A stretch of DNA of 64,000 bases from an uncultured Flavobacteriaceae bacterium (GTDB lineage Bacteria; Bacteroidota; Bacteroidia; Flavobacteriales; Flavobacteriaceae): the NCBI GenBank assembly GCA_947500445.1, contig CANMSB010000018.1, forward strand, positions 1 to 64,000, written 5' to 3'. Position numbers and translations under genes: made by a program. This document shows, piece by piece, positions 37,118 through 46,500 of this stretch (position 1 is its first letter; every line of letters begins with the position of its first letter). The notes beneath the pieces were generated by a model that searched no databases, was not told the origin of the DNA, and saw only the letters and a program-made list of their open reading frames with translations.

Positions 37118-37826
37118 TTGGAACCTTGTAAAATTAATGGGATTGTTGGTGGTCGTCACCGGGCTTTATGCTTTCTCCGCGCACCGGAACAAACAAAAGA
37201 AAGTGCAAGGACTTAAGGTAGAGTTTACGGGAGATCAAAACCTGTATATCACGCAGGACATGGTTAATAAATTGTTAATACAAAAATTCGGGAGCCTCGA
37301 AAACCTGCCCAAAGAAAAATTAGTTTTGAATACTATGGAGAAGGCCGTTGAGGCCAATGAAATGGTAAAAAACGCCCAAGTTTATCTTACTGTAAACGGT
37401 GAACTTACGTCCAGAATTGTTCAGCGAAAACCAATAGGACGAGTAGAGGGGTCATCTAAATATTATTTGGATGACGAAGGGGTACGCATGCCATTATCGC
37501 GGGTGTACTCCGCGCGGGTGCCGATTATTACCGGAAAAGTTACTGGCGATAGTCTGGAGGACGTTTATGAGATATTGAAGTTTATTAATGAGGACGAGTT
37601 TTTACGCAAAAATGTCATCGGCATTCACGTGGAAGAGCTTCATAGTTATCAGTTGAAATTTCGAATGGAAAATTTTGTGGTGCACCTCGGCGATGTGCAA
37701 CATTTAAAAGAAAAGTTCGACAACTTCAAGGCCTTTTACGCAAAGGCCCGAAAAGATGAGACCTTAGGGAAATTTGCCATGGTGAATTTAGAGTTTAACA
37801 ATCAAGTGGTGTGCACCAAAATATAA
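37107..37826 (+). CDS. ftsQ: Cell division protein FtsQ
   Basis: 239 residues from the ATG at 37107 (MRINWNLVKLMGLLVVV); the frame is open upstream but only inside murC. One transmembrane helix (about 8-23) anchors a periplasmic part. A reduced POTRA-like region (LKVEFTGDQNLYITQDMVN) and the beta domain with VQRKPIGRVEGSSKYYLDDE, then a C-terminal FAMVNLEFNNQVVCTKI strand, fit the divergent Bacteroidota FtsQ. The call is supported by its position between murC and ftsA. Confidence 0.9.
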   Translation: MRINWNLVKLMGLLVVVTGLYAFSAHRNKQKKVQGLKVEFTGDQNLYITQDMVNKLLIQKFGSLENLPKEKLVLNTMEKAVEANEMVKNAQVYLTVNGELTSRIVQRKPIGRVEGSSKYYLDDEGVRMPLSRVYSARVPIITGKVTGDSLEDVYEILKFINEDEFLRKNVIGIHVEELHSYQLKFRMENFVVHLGDVQHLKEKFDNFKAFYAKARKDETLGKFAMVNLEFNNQVVCTKI

Positions 37827-37829
37827 ATT

Positions 37830-39212
37830 ATGGAAATAGGAAATTATTCGGTCGGTTTAGACATCGGAACAACCAAAATTGTTGCCATAATCGGTAAGCA
37901 GAACGAGTACGGAAAAATTGAAGTACTGGGAATCGGCAAATCCAAAAGCTTGGGCGTGCACCGGGGTGTGGTCAACAATATTACACAGACCATAAAATCC
38001 ATACAGCAAGCGGTAGAGGAGGCCGAGATGAACTCTGGGCTTAAAATTGGTTCCGTCGTCGTTGGTATCGCAGGACAACATATCCGAAGCCTACACCATA
38101 GTGATTACATTACCCGGGCCGATTCGGAAGAGGTGATCAATGAAGATGATCTGGACAAACTGTGCAACCAGGTGTATAAATTGGTAATGCTTCCCGGCGA
38201 AGAAATCATACATGTTCTTCCCCAAGAGTATAAGGTGGACGGTCAGGCAGAGATCAAAGAGCCGATTGGAATGTACGGAGGCCGTCTTGAGGCAAATTTT
38301 CATGTAGTGGTAGGCCAAGTTTCGTCCATTAAAAACGTAGGCAGGTGTATTAAAAGTGCCGGTCTGGATTTGGGCAACATTACCCTAGAACCCTTGGCAT
38401 CGTCCGAGGCCGTTTTAAGCAAGGAAGAAAAAGAGGCCGGTGTGGCCTTGATCGATATCGGTGGCGGTACCACCGACCTCGCCATTTTTAAGGATGGTAT
38501 CATTCGCCATACAGCGGTCATTCCCTTTGGTGGTGGTATCATCACCGAGGATATTAAAGAGGGATGTTCCATTATAGAAAAACAGGCGGAGTTATTGAAA
38601 ATCAAATTTGGTTCGGCCTGGCCCGGGGAAAATAAGGACAACGAAATCGTTTCCATTCCCGGACTCCGCGGTAGGGAGCCCAAGGAGATTACCTTAAAAA
38701 ACCTGTCCAAGATCATTCATGCCCGAGTGGTGGAAATTATCGAACAGGTGTACGTTGAAATTAAAAACTACGGACACGAAGAGCAAAAAAAGAAACTCAT
38801 CGCGGGTATCGTACTTACGGGCGGTGGTAGTCAATTAAAGCACTTGAAGCAATTGGTGGAGTACATTACCGGAATGGATACTCGAATCGGATTTCCGAAC
38901 GAACACCTCGCGGGCGATTCCGATTCCGAAATCGCCAGTCCGCTATACGCTACTGCGGTCGGACTGTTGATGAATGCCGTTCAAAACGGTGTGAAAGAAA
39001 AAATGCAGGAAACCGAAACACCTTTGGCCGCACAAAAGAATGTTGCCGCGGCTAAAGAAAACGCAAGGGAATCGGCCAACGAGGAAGGCGAGTTGGTCAT
39101 GGCCGGAGAACCGGCGGAACAAGAAAAACAGCTACGCCCAAAACGGGAGCGGAAATCCGTTTTTGACAAATGGTCCGAGAAGTTGAAAGACTTTTTGGAT
39201 AATGCCGAATGA
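37830..39212 (+). CDS. ftsA: Cell division protein FtsA
   Basis: 460 residues, actin-like ATPase that links FtsZ to the membrane. Phosphate-1 motif VGLDIGTTKIVAIIG near 8, the 1C-domain region VVVGIAGQHIRSLHHSDYI, phosphate-2 motif LIDIGGGTTDLAIF near 207 and adenosine motif IVLTGGGSQLKHLKQLVEY near 327. After about 400 comes an Ala/Glu-rich linker, and the extreme C-terminus (SVFDKWSEKLKDFLDNAE) is an amphipathic helix suited to membrane binding. Confidence 0.96.
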   Translation: MEIGNYSVGLDIGTTKIVAIIGKQNEYGKIEVLGIGKSKSLGVHRGVVNNITQTIKSIQQAVEEAEMNSGLKIGSVVVGIAGQHIRSLHHSDYITRADSEEVINEDDLDKLCNQVYKLVMLPGEEIIHVLPQEYKVDGQAEIKEPIGMYGGRLEANFHVVVGQVSSIKNVGRCIKSAGLDLGNITLEPLASSEAVLSKEEKEAGVALIDIGGGTTDLAIFKDGIIRHTAVIPFGGGIITEDIKEGCSIIEKQAELLKIKFGSAWPGENKDNEIVSIPGLRGREPKEITLKNLSKIIHARVVEIIEQVYVEIKNYGHEEQKKKLIAGIVLTGGGSQLKHLKQLVEYITGMDTRIGFPNEHLAGDSDSEIASPLYATAVGLLMNAVQNGVKEKMQETETPLAAQKNVAAAKENARESANEEGELVMAGEPAEQEKQLRPKRERKSVFDKWSEKLKDFLDNAE

Positions 39213-39271
39213 TCGGTAAAAGAAGAACATGCATAGCATCAGTTAACAATAAGAACCAGTAAAAAAGTACT

Positions 39272-41215
39272 ATGAGTAACAACACGGAATTTGAAGGAAT
39301 TGCCTTTGACCTGCCCAAGCATCAAAGCAATGTAATTAAAGTAATCGGCGTTGGTGGCGGTGGAAGCAATGCCATCAACCACATGTTCCAGTCGGGAATC
39401 AATGGCGTTGATTTTGTGATTTTGAACACCGATTCTCAAGCACTGCAAAATAGTTCGGTACCCAATAAAATACAGTTGGGAGTATCCTTGACCGAAGGGC
39501 TCGGTGCAGGTGCCAATCCCGAAGTGGGCGAACAGGCAGCTTTGGAAAGTATGGAAGATATTAAAGGAATGTTGGATACCACTACAAAAATGGTATTTAT
39601 AACCGCAGGTATGGGCGGAGGAACAGGAACTGGTGCTGCTCCCGTCATTGCCAAGCAAGCAAAGGAAATGGATATCCTTACCGTGGGGATCGTTACCATG
39701 CCGTTTCAGTTTGAAGGAAAAATGCGTTGCCAACAGGCACAATTGGGTATAGAAAAATTACGCTCCAATGTGGACTCCCTTATCGTCATCAACAACAATA
39801 AGTTGCGTGAGGTGTATGGGAACTTAGGCTTTAAGGCCGGTTTTTCCAAGGCGGATGAAGTGTTGTCCACCGCCGCAAGGGGCATTGCAGAGGTGATTAC
39901 CCATCACTATACGCAAAATATTGACCTTCGGGACGCCAAAACAGTGCTTTCCAATAGCGGTACCGCTATTATGGGGTCCGCAGTTGCCACTGGTTCGGCA
40001 AGGGCCAATGAAGCCATTATGAAAGCGTTGGATTCTCCTTTGTTGAACGATAATAAAATTACCGGGGCCAAGAATGTGTTGTTGCTTATCGTTTCCGGTT
40101 CGCAGGAAATCACCATTGATGAAATCGGTGAAATTAACGACCATATTCAGGTAGAGGCCGGGCATGGTGCAAACATCATTATGGGGGTCGGTGAAGATGA
40201 GGAATTGGGAGAGGCCATTTCCGTAACCGTTATCGCTACCGGTTTTGATGTAGACCAGCAGGACGACATTGTGAATACCGAATCCAAAAAAATCATTCAT
40301 ACGTTGGAGGACGAGCAACGAGCGGTCCGCAATTTGAGCGAGCCCAAAACGGTCGTACACCAATTGATCGAAGAACCGGAGGAGACCGTTAAAGAGGAAC
40401 CTACGGTAAAGTATGTTTTGGAAGAAGAGGAAATCGGTATGGATCTGATACCGACGACCAATTACATTAAAAACTTCAATGTTTTTTATGAAGAGGTGGT
40501 GGAGCAGGTGGCAAAGCAGGAAGTAAAGGAAGATGACTTCATTATTATCGATGCAAACGAAACATTGAACAATATTGAGGTTATCGATGCGGAAGAAGTA
40601 GTAGCTCCCGAGAACGACGATCAATTTGCCATAAGTTTTGATATGCCTTTGGCCACGGACAATGACTCGGAAAAGGATGAGGAAAATGTGGTGATGTTCA
40701 ATTTGGAGGAAGAAGTAAAGGACATTAAAGTGGAGGACCACGTGGAGGTGATCCCAGTTTTGGAGTATAATAAAAATGGGGAAACACGCTATAGTTTGGA
40801 CGACTATATGGAGCTGGAGAACAAGCTGACAGGTGCCAAATCCAAGGCCGAAGAATACGAGCCAAAAATCGTGGAGGACGAGCTGGTGTTCGAAAAGAAG
40901 ACCGAAACGGAAGCCAAGGCGGTAGAGACCAAGGAAGTTTCTGAAATCGACCCTATGGACAGCCCAATAGAAGCATTGCTTAAGGAACGGGCCGACGAGC
41001 GCAGAAAAAAACTAAAGGATTTCAACTATAAGTTTCAGAACAATGTGAACAATATAGAAGAAATCGAAAAGGAACCTGCCTATAAGCGACAAGGAATCGA
41101 CCTAACGGAGAAACCTCGGGAAAACAAGGTATCGCGTACTACGTTGAGCGAAGATAGTAATGACGATGCGCAATTGCGGTCCAACAATTCCTTTTTGCAC
41201 GACAATGTAGATTAA
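39272..41215 (+). CDS. ftsZ: Cell division protein FtsZ with long acidic C-terminal tail
   Basis: 647 residues; the tubulin-like GTPase core takes about 1-330 and the rest is tail, far longer than E. coli FtsZ (383). GTP-binding signatures: IKVIGVGGGGSNAINHMF near 22, AGMGGGTGTGAAPVIAKQA near 111 and NNNKLREVYGN near 172. The tail is rich in Glu/Asp/Val (EEPEETVKEEPTVKYVLEEE, IIIDANETLNNIEVIDAEEV) and ends with a basic/helical segment (ERADERRKKLKDFNYKF) and NNSFLHDNVD, probably the protein-binding terminal peptide. Such extended FtsZ is common in Flavobacteriia as I recall. A strong terminator follows. Confidence 0.96.
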   Translation: MSNNTEFEGIAFDLPKHQSNVIKVIGVGGGGSNAINHMFQSGINGVDFVILNTDSQALQNSSVPNKIQLGVSLTEGLGAGANPEVGEQAALESMEDIKGMLDTTTKMVFITAGMGGGTGTGAAPVIAKQAKEMDILTVGIVTMPFQFEGKMRCQQAQLGIEKLRSNVDSLIVINNNKLREVYGNLGFKAGFSKADEVLSTAARGIAEVITHHYTQNIDLRDAKTVLSNSGTAIMGSAVATGSARANEAIMKALDSPLLNDNKITGAKNVLLLIVSGSQEITIDEIGEINDHIQVEAGHGANIIMGVGEDEELGEAISVTVIATGFDVDQQDDIVNTESKKIIHTLEDEQRAVRNLSEPKTVVHQLIEEPEETVKEEPTVKYVLEEEEIGMDLIPTTNYIKNFNVFYEEVVEQVAKQEVKEDDFIIIDANETLNNIEVIDAEEVVAPENDDQFAISFDMPLATDNDSEKDEENVVMFNLEEEVKDIKVEDHVEVIPVLEYNKNGETRYSLDDYMELENKLTGAKSKAEEYEPKIVEDELVFEKKTETEAKAVETKEVSEIDPMDSPIEALLKERADERRKKLKDFNYKFQNNVNNIEEIEKEPAYKRQGIDLTEKPRENKVSRTTLSEDSNDDAQLRSNNSFLHDNVD

Positions 41216-41241
41216 GATCAAAAATTTCAATTACACTTTGG

Positions 41242-41268
41242 ACCCGAAAAGCAATTTGTTTTTCGGGT
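41242..41268 (+). terminator. Rho-independent terminator closing the dcw cluster
   Basis: Perfect 9-bp stem ACCCGAAAA / TTTTCGGGT with a 9-nt loop, followed by TTATTTTTT, 26 bp after the ftsZ stop. Confidence 0.85.
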
Positions 41269-41301
41269 TTATTTTTTATCTTCGCAGACCAATTACAAAA
41301 G

Positions 41302-41751
41302 ATGGGTTTACAACAAAAAGTAATGGAGCAGATGAAGGTCGCTATGAAGTCGAAGGACAAGGTAGCATTGGAGTCGTTGCGCGCCATAAAATCAGCTTTG
41401 TTGTTGGCTCAAACGAGTGGTAATTCCAATGACGGACTTACCGAGGAGGAAGAAGTGAAGTTGGTTCAGAAGTTGGTAAAACAACGGAAGGACAGCGCCG
41501 CTATATTTCAGGAGCAAGGCCGTGAGGACCTTGCTGCCCCGGAGTTGGAGCAGGTAGCGGTAATCGAACAGTTTCTTCCAGAGCAACTGGACGAAGCGGC
41601 CATAGAAAATGTAGTTGCGGATGTCATCCAGAAAACGGGTGCTTCCGGAATGAAGGATATGGGAAAAGTAATGGGAATGGTATCAAAACAGTTGGCCGGG
41701 CAGGCCGATGGAAAAACCATCTCTACGATAGTAAAACAGAAATTGGCATAG
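41302..41751 (+). CDS. GatB/YqeY domain protein
   Basis: 149 residues, the whole protein being one GatB/YqeY domain: MGLQQKVMEQMKVAMKSKDKVALESLRAIKSALL, then EEEEVKLVQKLVKQRKDSA-like helices and a C-terminal AIENVVADVIQKTGASGMKDMGKVMGMV motif. The domain occurs at the tail of GatB amidotransferase and helps to bind tRNA; the stand-alone protein has no settled function. It lies just after the ftsZ terminator and 10 bp before a tRNA gene. TATCTTCG at 41277-41284 is one base from the -7 consensus and may be its promoter. Confidence 0.9.
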   Translation: MGLQQKVMEQMKVAMKSKDKVALESLRAIKSALLLAQTSGNSNDGLTEEEEVKLVQKLVKQRKDSAAIFQEQGREDLAAPELEQVAVIEQFLPEQLDEAAIENVVADVIQKTGASGMKDMGKVMGMVSKQLAGQADGKTISTIVKQKLA

Positions 41752-41761
41752 CCATAGCGTA

Positions 41762-41835
41762 GGCCGCGTGGCGCAACTGAATAGCGCATCAGATTTCGGC
41801 TCTGAGGGTTGGGGGTTTGAATCCCTCCGCGGTCA
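41762..41835 (+). tRNA. tRNA-Arg (anticodon TCG)
   Basis: Cloverleaf folded by hand. Acceptor stem GGCCGCG / CGCGGTC (41762-41768 with 41828-41834), D stem GCGC/GCGC, anticodon stem TCAGA/TCTGA with loop TTTCGGC giving anticodon TCG, T stem GGGGG/CCCTC with loop TTTGAAT, discriminator A at 41835. CCA is not encoded. It reads CGA arginine codons. A terminator-like hairpin follows at 41847. Confidence 0.93.
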
Positions 41836-41846
41836 CTACAATCAAG

Positions 41847-41869
41847 AACCACGTCTTTTAGGCGTGGTT
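41847..41869 (+). terminator. Rho-independent terminator of the tRNA-Arg gene
   Basis: Stem AACCACG / CGTGGTT with a short loop, followed by TTTTGTTTTTT. Confidence 0.8.
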
Positions 41870-41983
41870 TTTTGTTTTTTGGAAAAACTAAGGCAGTAGC
41901 CTTGAAGTTTAGGAGAAAAACACAAAACTAGGGCGATAGCCCCTGGTTCGCAATTTGCAAAGGGGAGCGCAATAGGGATATGC

Positions 41984-41999
41984 AATCCCTCCGTGGTCA
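41984..41999 (+). repeat. Partial copy of the tRNA-Arg 3' end (att-like direct repeat)
   Basis: AATCCCTCCGTGGTCA repeats the last 16 bases of the tRNA gene (41820-41835) with one mismatch, 164 bp downstream. Integrases that use tRNA genes leave such 3'-end duplications. No integrase gene is present here, so this is best read as the scar of a lost element. Confidence 0.55.
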
Positions 42000-42435
42000 T
42001 AAAAAGAGATAAACATTATGTTTGTTTATTTTTATTTTGTTGATATTCAATTATACGCGTTGAATTCATTCAAACTATTCTCCCAAGAGGTTTTGAGTAT
42101 TATGCAACGGTAAATTACAGGATATCATTATTTAATAAGTTTGAATCCCAAAGTGTCACCTAAAACGAACAATCTAATTTAAAGTATCGAGTATCATAGC
42201 TTTTTCGGTTCGAACGTTTATTACTTTGGCTAATCAAAGTATTGGCGGTTGGGCAATTGATCGTAAAAGACATCTATAAACCTCAATTGATGGCTGACGA
42301 CCTTGAGTCTATAAACGCTTAACTTAGAGACTTAAAATCTCATATTATGAAATGAGCTATAACAATTCTTGATACCAACCGAGATGATTATTGGCGAATT
42401 ACATCTGACCATTAAAAAGCAATAAATATTAACAG
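42000..42435. other. AT-rich stretch without a gene
   Basis: About 430 bp, visibly poorer in G+C than the flanking genes, with stops in all frames at short intervals. No RNA, promoter or repeat was recognised. It follows the att-like repeat and probably is decayed accessory DNA. Confidence 0.5.
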
Positions 42436-42621
42436 ATGAAAATAGCTTTCAGAACAAAGGACGAGGCAAATATGGAGCAGGAAAGAGATTTCCTTGCTTT
42501 ATCCGGAAGCGAAAGGTGCTATCGTTTTATTGAGTTGATACAACATGGCAAGAGGCTTCCCACCAAGGCAAAAAAACTGGACAAGAACAGTTTCAAGGTT
42601 AAAATCAAAACCAACGATTAA
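42436..42621 (+). CDS. Small basic protein paired with nucleotidyltransferase, unknown function
   Basis: 61 residues: an acidic/helical first half (DEANMEQERDFLALSGSERC), then YRFIELIQHGKRLPTKAKKLD and a Lys-rich end. No family is recognised with certainty. It overlaps the start of the nucleotidyltransferase pseudogene by one base (TAATG), so the two formed a coupled pair. Two-gene units with a small protein before a nucleotidyltransferase are frequent in Bacteroidota and can be toxin-antitoxin-like, but that role is not shown for this one. It may be non-functional now, as its partner is broken. Confidence 0.5.
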   Translation: MKIAFRTKDEANMEQERDFLALSGSERCYRFIELIQHGKRLPTKAKKLDKNSFKVKIKTND

Positions 42622-42931
42622 TGCAACAATGGAAAAAAGACGTTGATCAATTTCTCGAGCTGGCCAATAGGCGTGGTGTGCGAATGCCGATGGTAGGTGG
42701 CGTAGCGGTAAATTTTTATGGTTGCCAAAGACATTCTGCCGCTATTGATTTTTGGCTGGAAACCTCTAAAGAAAACATGAAAACCTGGGAAGGGTTTTCG
42801 AAGAAATGGGCTATGATTTTAATGGATTCCCTAATGAAGTACGAGAACAGAAACAAAATATCTCCTTAAAGTTTTCTCCAGCTGATTTGGATGTTGAACC
42901 CATAACCAATTCATTATTGCTGTTAAATTAA
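42621..42931 (+). pseudogene. Nucleotidyltransferase family gene, frameshifted
   Basis: The first frame reads MQQWKKDVDQFLELANRRGV, then PMVGGVAVNFYGCQRHSAAIDFWLE, the nucleotide-binding core of a small nucleotidyltransferase (usual form GGxAVNFxGxxRxTxDIDIW). After about residue 53 the frame drifts into unrelated residues, while a neighbouring frame continues the family pattern (FEEMGYDFNGFPNEVREQKQ, then FSPADLDVEPITN) to a TAA at 42929-42931. This marks a frameshift near 42780-42800. The first Asp of the catalytic pair is also replaced (AAIDF). With about 103 codons in all, it is probably truncated at the C-terminus too. Confidence 0.75.
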
Positions 42932-43505
42932 ATCTCCATCACGTACCGCTCACCTTTCATTCTGAACTTATGCTAAAAGCGGTTTGAATCGATTGTGCTT
43001 GCTTTGCCGTGTTTGAACAAGGGATAATATACTAGGATAATCTTATAATGCATCCAGTGCATCAAAAAAGAATGAAGATAAAAAGGCAAGGACCGCAATG
43101 CTGCTTTTGTTCTTACTTCTTCAGGACAAGGAATTTTCTAATACCCAGCCCATGTTTCTAGTTATGAATGTTATTTTTCAAATCGATAAAAAGTAGCGTT
43201 AGTATTAGGCCCAAACCAATTAAAGACAAAAACTCCATATTCTTCTTTTTTTGGCTTTAAAAAGAATTGTCATTTTTCAACAAAAGCCATCACTTTTAGT
43301 GAATTCCTGCCCCTAAGAAACCTTTAGCTTTACCCTTACCGTTTTAGGTGATTATCACATACTATACGGTAGACCATACTACATATACAAGACGGGTTAC
43401 TTAACAAGGTTTGACAAGGAAGCGTTTCTCTTCCCTGCTCAAGCCAATTCCTTTAACGTCTTTTTTCTGCTCAACGGCATACATAACCTCTAATAAAAAT
43501 GTAAC
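42932..43505. other. Intergenic AT-rich stretch before the GH74-like gene
   Basis: About 570 bp with no convincing gene. It must include the promoter of the large glycosidase gene, but no TAnnTTTG box was recognised. A small hairpin-like ATGCA/TGCAT pair near 43051 is too weak to call. Confidence 0.45.
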
Positions 43506-46500
43506 ATGATGAAAGCTACCATTAAATTGATTTTAGAAGTAAGCACGTACTGCATGCTGATGCTCGGTATGTATGTTGGTTCGTCCCAACAGATATCAAC
43601 AGAGTACCGGACCATAGCCCAGGGGTCGGGAGGGTTCGTTACCGGTTTGGACATTCACCCGACCGGAGCGCCAATGCTTTGCCGAACCGATGTTGGGGGA
43701 GCCTATCGTTGGAGTAATCGTGAGGACAAGTGGATAAACATCGTAACGCAACAATCCCTAAAGGATTATGAACTTGGATTTTTTGAATACGACGGGGTGG
43801 CCAGTATTGTATCGGCCCCATCGGATGGGAACCGTTTGTATATGGCTTTTGTAGACCGTTTGTTTTACAGTGATGATCAGGGGGATAACTGGAAAGTCGG
43901 TGCTACTTCGAAAGGGGCCATTCATATGGAGCCAAATGCCAGAGCGGGCCGGTTACAGGGGGAACGTTTGGCGGTAGATCCCAATAATAAAGATGTGGTG
44001 TACTATGGAAGCAATAAGGATGGGCTTTTGGTTTCCAATAATGGGGGCAAAAATTGGACGGTGTTGAACGGTGTTCCCGTGGGGGCTCCGGAACCCATCG
44101 GAAGGGGACGTAACGATTTCCCGGGAATCGGGACAATCGTTTTTGATAAATCTTCCGGGACCAATGGTCAAGGAAGCACAAAACGGATCTATGTATCGGT
44201 TTGGGGAGAAGGAATTTTTCGAACCGACAATGCGGGAAACAGCTGGAGTAAAATGGCTGATTATACGAAGGTAGAAGATGCGGAAATCGCAGATGATGGC
44301 ACTTATCTGGTATGTGAGGAAAAAAATAAAAAGGTATATCTATTCAAAAATGGCAATTGGTCCGAGTTGACCCCTCCTTTCGAAAGTTTCTTTAGGGAGG
44401 TATTGATCAATCCTACCGATAGCCAACAAATGGTTCTTTTTAACCGTAATGGTTTTATTGATAATGATTCTCCCCGAAGTTTTATTACCAATGATGGTGG
44501 TGCTACTTGGAAAAAGATATTCCCCAAAAATTTGAGTACGCGAAATGATATTCCCTATTTGAATACAATAGAATCCTCCTCTTTTGCGGAATTTGCCTGG
44601 GACCCTAATCGGGAAAGGATCTGGATGGCGAACGGAGTTGGGGTATGGTACTTTGATAATTATAACGACCCCGCACAGGAAGGGTTGACGTGGAATTCGC
44701 AAAGTCGCGGAATTTCAGAACTGATCGTAAATAAAATTGTAGTTCCCGAAGCAGGTAAGCCATTGATCGGTAACTGGGATCGTGCTTCTATAAAAATGGA
44801 AGATTTAGATACTTTTCCCAATAATTATGGGCCTACCCCGGAATTTAATGCCGCTTGGGACTTTGCGGTGTTTCCAGGAAATACCGACATAGTTTATGGC
44901 ATATTCGAAGCCCAGGATAACAATAAGCATACCGCAGTGAAATACTCGGGTTATAGTGAAGATGCCGGGAGAACATGGACCCCGTTTAGGTTTGATACCT
45001 TCCCTTTTAATACGGAAGCGACCAGCGGTGATGCAAAACGAAACGTGTATGGAAATATTATGGTTTCCTCCAAAGATAAGAACAAGCTCATTTGGTGTAC
45101 CGAAAAACTAGCAAAATGGGATGCAGATCCTAGTAAAAGGGTTCCAGGCAAATTTCTGTATTCTCCAAATCGTGGTGCCGATTGGTACGATGTCAATTCA
45201 CCTGAACCTGGTGAATCCTGGAACGATCATTATTATTTTTACAAAAGTGTACTCGCTGCCGACCCGGTCGATGGAAATGTTTTTTATGCCTACAACCATA
45301 CCAGCAATAAACTGTATCGGTCAACCGATTATGGGCAAAATTTTACGTATCAAAGTACCTTGCCCAATGAATCGGATACTTCGTGCAAACTACGAACGCA
45401 CCCTTCCAATGGGGGACACCTTTTTTTCACCCCTGGTTTCAGTGCATATCAAAATTCTGATAGGAACATGGGGCCTTTGCAAGAATCAACGGATGGCGGT
45501 GCAAGTTGGACGGAAGTAAATGGTACGGAGAAGGTTATCGATATTTCCTTTGGTGCCCCAAAACCTGGGACTACGAGCATGACATGGTATGTTTACGGAA
45601 AGGTAAATGGTGAGTATGGCGTGCACCGTTCTCTAAATGAGGGCGAGACCTTCGTAAAAGTGGGGGAACTTTATCCCTTCGGCATTACTAAAGGACGAGC
45701 GATTTTTACTGCGGACCCTTATATCTACGGACAGTTTTACATTGGATCTGCCGGAGCAGGAACTTGGGTAGGTACCACTAACGATGCCGATGGGGAAACC
45801 GAAACGGATACTATTTTAACCGCCGGAACTACTGCGCTAAGCTTTGATGCCAAAGGAGGTGAGCAACAGGTATCGATTACTTCCAATATCGATTGGACCC
45901 TTTTTGATAATCGGGGATTTATGCGCGTATCTCCAAAAAATGGTAGCGGCAATGGTACTATCACCGTTACTGCCGAACCTAATTTGGGAAAAGGGGACCG
46001 CTCGGGCAGCATCTTCATTTCCGGGGATGGGGTCCGACGCGAAATTAAGGTATCGCAATCGGGCGCTTCTGCGGGTGGTGGAGAAAATGGTACGTTACGG
46101 TTGGCGCCCAAAGATGATGCCTATGTCCGTTTTGGAAACTATACCGATACCAATTTTGGAGAGGAAGACAAATTGGTGGTACGCGACGCCTCGGTCTGGA
46201 GCAGGGAGTCGTATTTAAAATTTGATGTGGGCAAGCTGCCCGGCACTATTGAAAATGCGAAGCTCAGGCTCTATGTCAACAGAAATTCGGGAAACAATAC
46301 AATGACCGTCGCGCAGATCAACGACCACTCGTGGTCCGAAACGACGATTACAGCCAAAAACGCCCCTGCTGCGGGTTCCGTTGTGGGTACTTTCACACCT
46401 AAAAAGATTGCCGCCTATATAGATGTTGATGTTACCGCGGCCATAGAGGCCTCAAAGGGACGCTTTGTTTCCCTAAAAATTTCAGGGGAAAATGGAAAAT

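Noticed and set aside
39824-40741. 305-codon minus-strand open frame inside ftsZ
   Set aside because: It lies antisense to conserved ftsZ coding sequence and has no recognisable protein features.
43045-43065. Small ATGCA/TGCAT hairpin before the GH74-like gene
   Set aside because: The stem is too short to call an operator or terminator.
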